From NCBI GenBank assembly GCA_023248455.1, contig JAHFEN010000038.1, forward strand, positions 1 through 6,635: 6,635 nucleotides of DNA, read 5' to 3'. The notes under the pieces were generated by a model, which did not search any database, was not told the DNA's origin, and saw only the letters and a program-made list of their open reading frames with translations. Of the stretch, positions 5,166-6,635 are shown in pieces (position 1 is the stretch's first letter; every line of letters begins with the position of its first letter). Source of the stretch: Microcaldota archaeon (GTDB lineage: Archaea; Micrarchaeota; Micrarchaeia; Anstonellales; Anstonellaceae). The translations under genes were made by a program, and so were the position numbers.

Positions 5166-5666
5166 ATGCCAAACTGCCTCACCTGCGGCGCTGGGATTGA
5201 CGAGTACGATTCCGGCTACTACGCAAGGAACATGCTGTGCATCCCCTGCTACGTTGCAAAAACGTCGCAAATCGCGATGGTGAGCTGCTCAAGGTGCGGC
5301 ATAAGGATCAAGCAGGACGAGGCGAAAAGAAGGAGCGCAGGCATGTACTGCAGCTACTGCAATTCCGAAATCGAGCGCCTGGCCCAAAAAACCATCTGCC
5401 CAGTTTGCAAGAAATCGGTGGAATCCTGGCAGAAATCCATGAAGGCCCCGAACGGCTCTGTAGTGCACGTGGAATGCGCAGAGGCAAGCCAGCGGCGCGG
5501 CAACGCCGCCCGCTGCATCCGCTGCGGCAGGCAGACAGATGTCTACAAGGTAAGCAGGGACGGGTTGGTGGTCTGCTATGCCTGTGCCACAAAAAACTCG
5601 CAGGCTACGGCAGAGCATCCCCTCCTCCAGAGAATGGTGGACAGGATAGGGGGCATGATAGGGTGA
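5166..5666 (+). CDS. Protein of four tandem zinc-binding units (zinc-ribbon / LIM-like)
   Basis: The 166-residue protein is almost wholly made of paired zinc knuckles. Four sets are visible: C4/C7 with C25/C28; C41/C44 with C62/C65; C78/C81 with H101/C104; and C117/C120 with C137/C140. The gaps between the paired knuckles are 17, 17, 19 and 16 residues, and the units follow one another with linkers of about 12 residues, so each should bind one zinc. The third unit uses HxxC, like a LIM or treble-clef half. A short amphipathic helix follows (HPLLQRMVDRIGGMIG, about 151-166). There are no membrane segments, so it is cytoplasmic. Such arrays usually serve as protein- or nucleic-acid-binding scaffolds, but I see no catalytic domain and assign no function. 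Sampled GC is high (70% at 5461-5520). The ATG at 5166 fits the TATA box 25 bases upstream. A convergent gene follows. Confidence 0.85.
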   Translation: MPNCLTCGAGIDEYDSGYYARNMLCIPCYVAKTSQIAMVSCSRCGIRIKQDEAKRRSAGMYCSYCNSEIERLAQKTICPVCKKSVESWQKSMKAPNGSVVHVECAEASQRRGNAARCIRCGRQTDVYKVSRDGLVVCYACATKNSQATAEHPLLQRMVDRIGGMIG

Positions 5667-5668
5667 TT

Positions 5669-5678
5669 CTGGCGCCAG
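5669..5678. repeat. Perfect 10-base palindrome just after the zinc-protein stop
   Basis: CTGGCGCCAG starts three bases after the TGA at 5664-5666. It is fully self-complementary with no loop, so it is better suited to a dimeric DNA-binding protein than to an RNA hairpin. Its role is unknown and a chance occurrence is quite possible. The rest of the 94-base gap to the next gene holds only the terminator candidate. Confidence 0.4.
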
Positions 5679-5733
5679 CAGCAACTACGGTCAGAGAGAA
5701 TAGGCACTATGATCGATTGATGTGTCTCTATTT

Positions 5734-5761
5734 CATTTGCGAAATGCATTATTTTCTTTTT
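5734..5761 (+). terminator. Candidate transcription terminator of the zinc protein gene
   Basis: A small hairpin CATTT-GCG-AAATG (5734-5746) is followed by a T-rich tract (TTATTTTCTTTTT, 5749-5761). Archaeal transcription ends mainly on T-rich tracts, so the tract is the stronger part of the evidence. It touches the stop codon of the convergent minus-strand gene (5761-5763), so terminator and stop overlap. Confidence 0.5.
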
Positions 5762-6030
5762 CATAATATACTTTTATTGAATCGACGAGTGCGCTCCCAC
5801 ATTCTATCTAACCGCGCATGCTTTTCGGTGGCCCTTAGCATCATCTCTGCATTGATATAGTCCAACACAATATCTTTTTTGTAAGGAGTCAAACCTTTAA
5901 ACCCTGGAACTTTATTTTCAAGTTCAGTTATCAGGGCTTTTTTCAATCTAATATCTAATTGGTCGATAGCATTTGCAAGTCTCTCAACGGGCCTTTGCCT
6001 GAGTTTTTCCTCAGTCTGGAACAGAAACAT
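5761..6030 (-). CDS. Small hypothetical protein, 89 residues, unrecognised
   Basis: The ATG at 6030 is chosen over an in-frame TTG at 6057 because AGGAGG lies at 6043-6038, seven bases before it, the best ribosome binding site in the window. The product is charged and probably all-helical: an N-terminal helix (about 6-30) with LRQRPVERLANAIDQL, a middle part KKALITELENKVPGF, a loop with KGLTPYKKDIV, and a basic C-terminal helix rich in Arg. There are no cysteines and no membrane segments. I recognise no family. It converges with the zinc protein gene and diverges from prs. The sampled stretch 5881-5940 is 35% GC, clearly below the flanking genes (53% at 6181-6240), so it may have a different history. 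The strong ribosome binding site and sensible codon frame support it as real; the role is unknown. Confidence 0.68.
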   Translation of the reverse strand: MFLFQTEEKLRQRPVERLANAIDQLDIRLKKALITELENKVPGFKGLTPYKKDIVLDYINAEMMLRATEKHARLDRMWERTRRFNKSIL

Positions 6031-6037
6031 TTTACCG

Positions 6038-6043
6038 CCTCCT
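6038..6043 (-). promoter_or_regulatory. Shine-Dalgarno site fixing the start of the 89-residue gene
   Basis: AGGAGG on the minus strand (6043 to 6038) stands seven bases before the ATG at 6030. It argues against the longer frame that begins at TTG 6057, because that start would lie upstream of this site. Confidence 0.75.
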
Positions 6044-6103
6044 ACTTTTTCTCGCAAACAAACATTGCATCCTTATCTGTGGAAGCTGTCCCAAAGCCTA
6101 TTC

Positions 6104-6111
6104 TTTTTTAA
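6104..6111 (+). promoter_or_regulatory. TATA box of the PRPP synthetase gene
   Basis: TTTTTTAA is centred about 25 bases before the ATG at 6132, with no Shine-Dalgarno site in between, matching a leaderless transcript. On the other strand the same AT-rich stretch (TTAAAAAA) could serve the 89-residue gene, in which case that transcript would start near 6082 and carry a leader of about 50 bases. Confidence 0.55.
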
Positions 6112-6131
6112 CTTCGAGCCCAAATAACTTC

Positions 6132-6635
6132 ATGGTCGCGCGCCTTCTCGTTAGCCAGAACTCGTCCTATCTCTTCCCTGCCAGTATAGAGCTCAAGAAC
6201 TTCCCGGACAAGGAAAGCCACATACTCATCCGCGACCTCGAGTCCTGCAAGGGCCAGGACGTGCAGATCCTCCACCGTTGCTACCCCAAGCAGGACAGTT
6301 CGCTCCTCCAGCTTTTTCTCATGGGAAAAACAGTGGGCAAGCACGCCAGCAGGATGGAGGCGGTAATCCCGTATCTTCCATACGCGCGGCAAGACAAAAT
6401 CTGGAGGTCGGGCGAATCGCTTTCGGCAGAGGCGATATGCGAGCTTGTCGCAGCCGCCGGGTTCTCCTCCATTGCCACATTCGACTGCCATTTCGTAAAA
6501 AAAACCGGGGAAGTGAACTACGGAGGCATAAAAATCCGCAACTTCTCGCTTTCGGAAGACCTGGTATCGTATTTCAAGGCGAAAAAGCCAAACGCGGTAT
6601 TCATAGGGCCTGACCAGGGAGCGAAATACCTTGTG
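6132..6635 (+). CDS. prs: Ribose-phosphate pyrophosphokinase (PRPP synthetase), N-terminal part
   Basis: This enzyme joins pyrophosphate from ATP to ribose 5-phosphate, giving PRPP for nucleotide, histidine and tryptophan synthesis in the cytoplasm. The 168 codons seen run off the right edge, about half or slightly more of the usual length of around 290-320 residues. Family landmarks are NFPDKESHILIRD (23-35, matching FPDGE-x-x-x-R), VIPYLPYARQDK (78-89, with Arg86-Gln87-Asp88 near the ATP site), the GESLSAEAI segment (94-102, usually GEPISA), TFDCH with His120 (116-120, usually TVDLH) and IGPDQGAKYL (158-167, usually PDxG). The ribose-5-phosphate and PRPP-binding loops lie beyond the window. 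Lys89 replaces the usual Arg after RQD. The ATG at 6132 fits the TATA box 25 bases upstream. Assignment is strong; whether the full protein is intact cannot be seen. Confidence 0.92.
   Translation, partial: MVARLLVSQNSSYLFPASIELKNFPDKESHILIRDLESCKGQDVQILHRCYPKQDSSLLQLFLMGKTVGKHASRMEAVIPYLPYARQDKIWRSGESLSAEAICELVAAAGFSSIATFDCHFVKKTGEVNYGGIKIRNFSLSEDLVSYFKAKKPNAVFIGPDQGAKYLV

Noticed and set aside
5492..5509. GCGGCG/CGCCGC hairpin in the zinc protein gene
   Set aside because: It falls in a very GC-rich linker (Arg, Gly, Ala codons), where such short repeats are expected by composition.
6031..6057. TTG start at 6057 for the 89-residue gene
   Set aside because: The strong AGGAGG at 6043-6038 lies inside this extension and points to the ATG at 6030.
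6278..6613. Plus-strand 111-codon frame and minus-strand frames within prs
   Set aside because: The prs frame is continuous with clear PRPP synthetase motifs; these are shadows.
1..6635. CRISPR array, insertion sequence, rRNA or phage module
   Set aside because: No direct-repeat series, transposase or integrase motifs, terminal inverted repeats or rRNA sequence were seen on either strand.

Overview
The window looks archaeal. It carries the large subunit of clamp-loader replication factor C, a tRNA-splicing-endonuclease-family protein and an archaeal-type YchF/OBG GTPase. It also shows the archaeal promoter layout repeatedly: an AT-rich TATA-like box centred about 24-28 bases before a start codon that has no ribosome binding site, which implies leaderless mRNAs. 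The genes are small and tightly packed, and several core proteins are short or atypical. This would fit a reduced-genome archaeon of the DPANN kind (for example Diapherotrites or Micrarchaeota), but that placement is inference; no rRNA or other phylogenetic marker was available.

Layout. Positions 1-679 (minus) hold the start of a membrane-anchored, probably extracellular protein that runs off the left edge. Upstream on the same strand is the YchF/OBG GTPase (780-1973). It is divergent from rfcL (2028-3233), and the two starts lie symmetrically around one palindromic TTTAAA box. To the right on the plus strand come a small two-helix PH-domain (bPH_2/DUF304-like) membrane protein (3348-3788) and, 49 bases later, a tRNA-splicing-endonuclease-family protein (3838-4338) that lacks two of the three catalytic residues. 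Next are an unrecognised 232-residue protein (4408-5106) and a protein made of four tandem zinc-binding units (5166-5666). A small orphan gene on the minus strand (5761-6030) converges on the zinc protein. A divergent ribose-phosphate pyrophosphokinase (6132 to the right edge) ends the window.

Functionally the recognisable genes are housekeeping: ribosome-associated GTPase, DNA replication clamp loading, tRNA intron removal and PRPP synthesis. They do not form a single pathway. The two unrecognised genes at 4408-5106 and 5761-6030 are lower in GC in sampled stretches (about 35-47%) than their neighbours (about 52-70%) and are the most accessory-looking part of the window.

No CRISPR array, insertion sequence, rRNA or credible tRNA gene was seen. 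The points most worth a second look are the inactive endonuclease-like subunit, the shared bidirectional leaderless promoter, the four-unit zinc protein, the very strong hairpin inside the orphan coding sequence, and the shortened clamp-loader large subunit.
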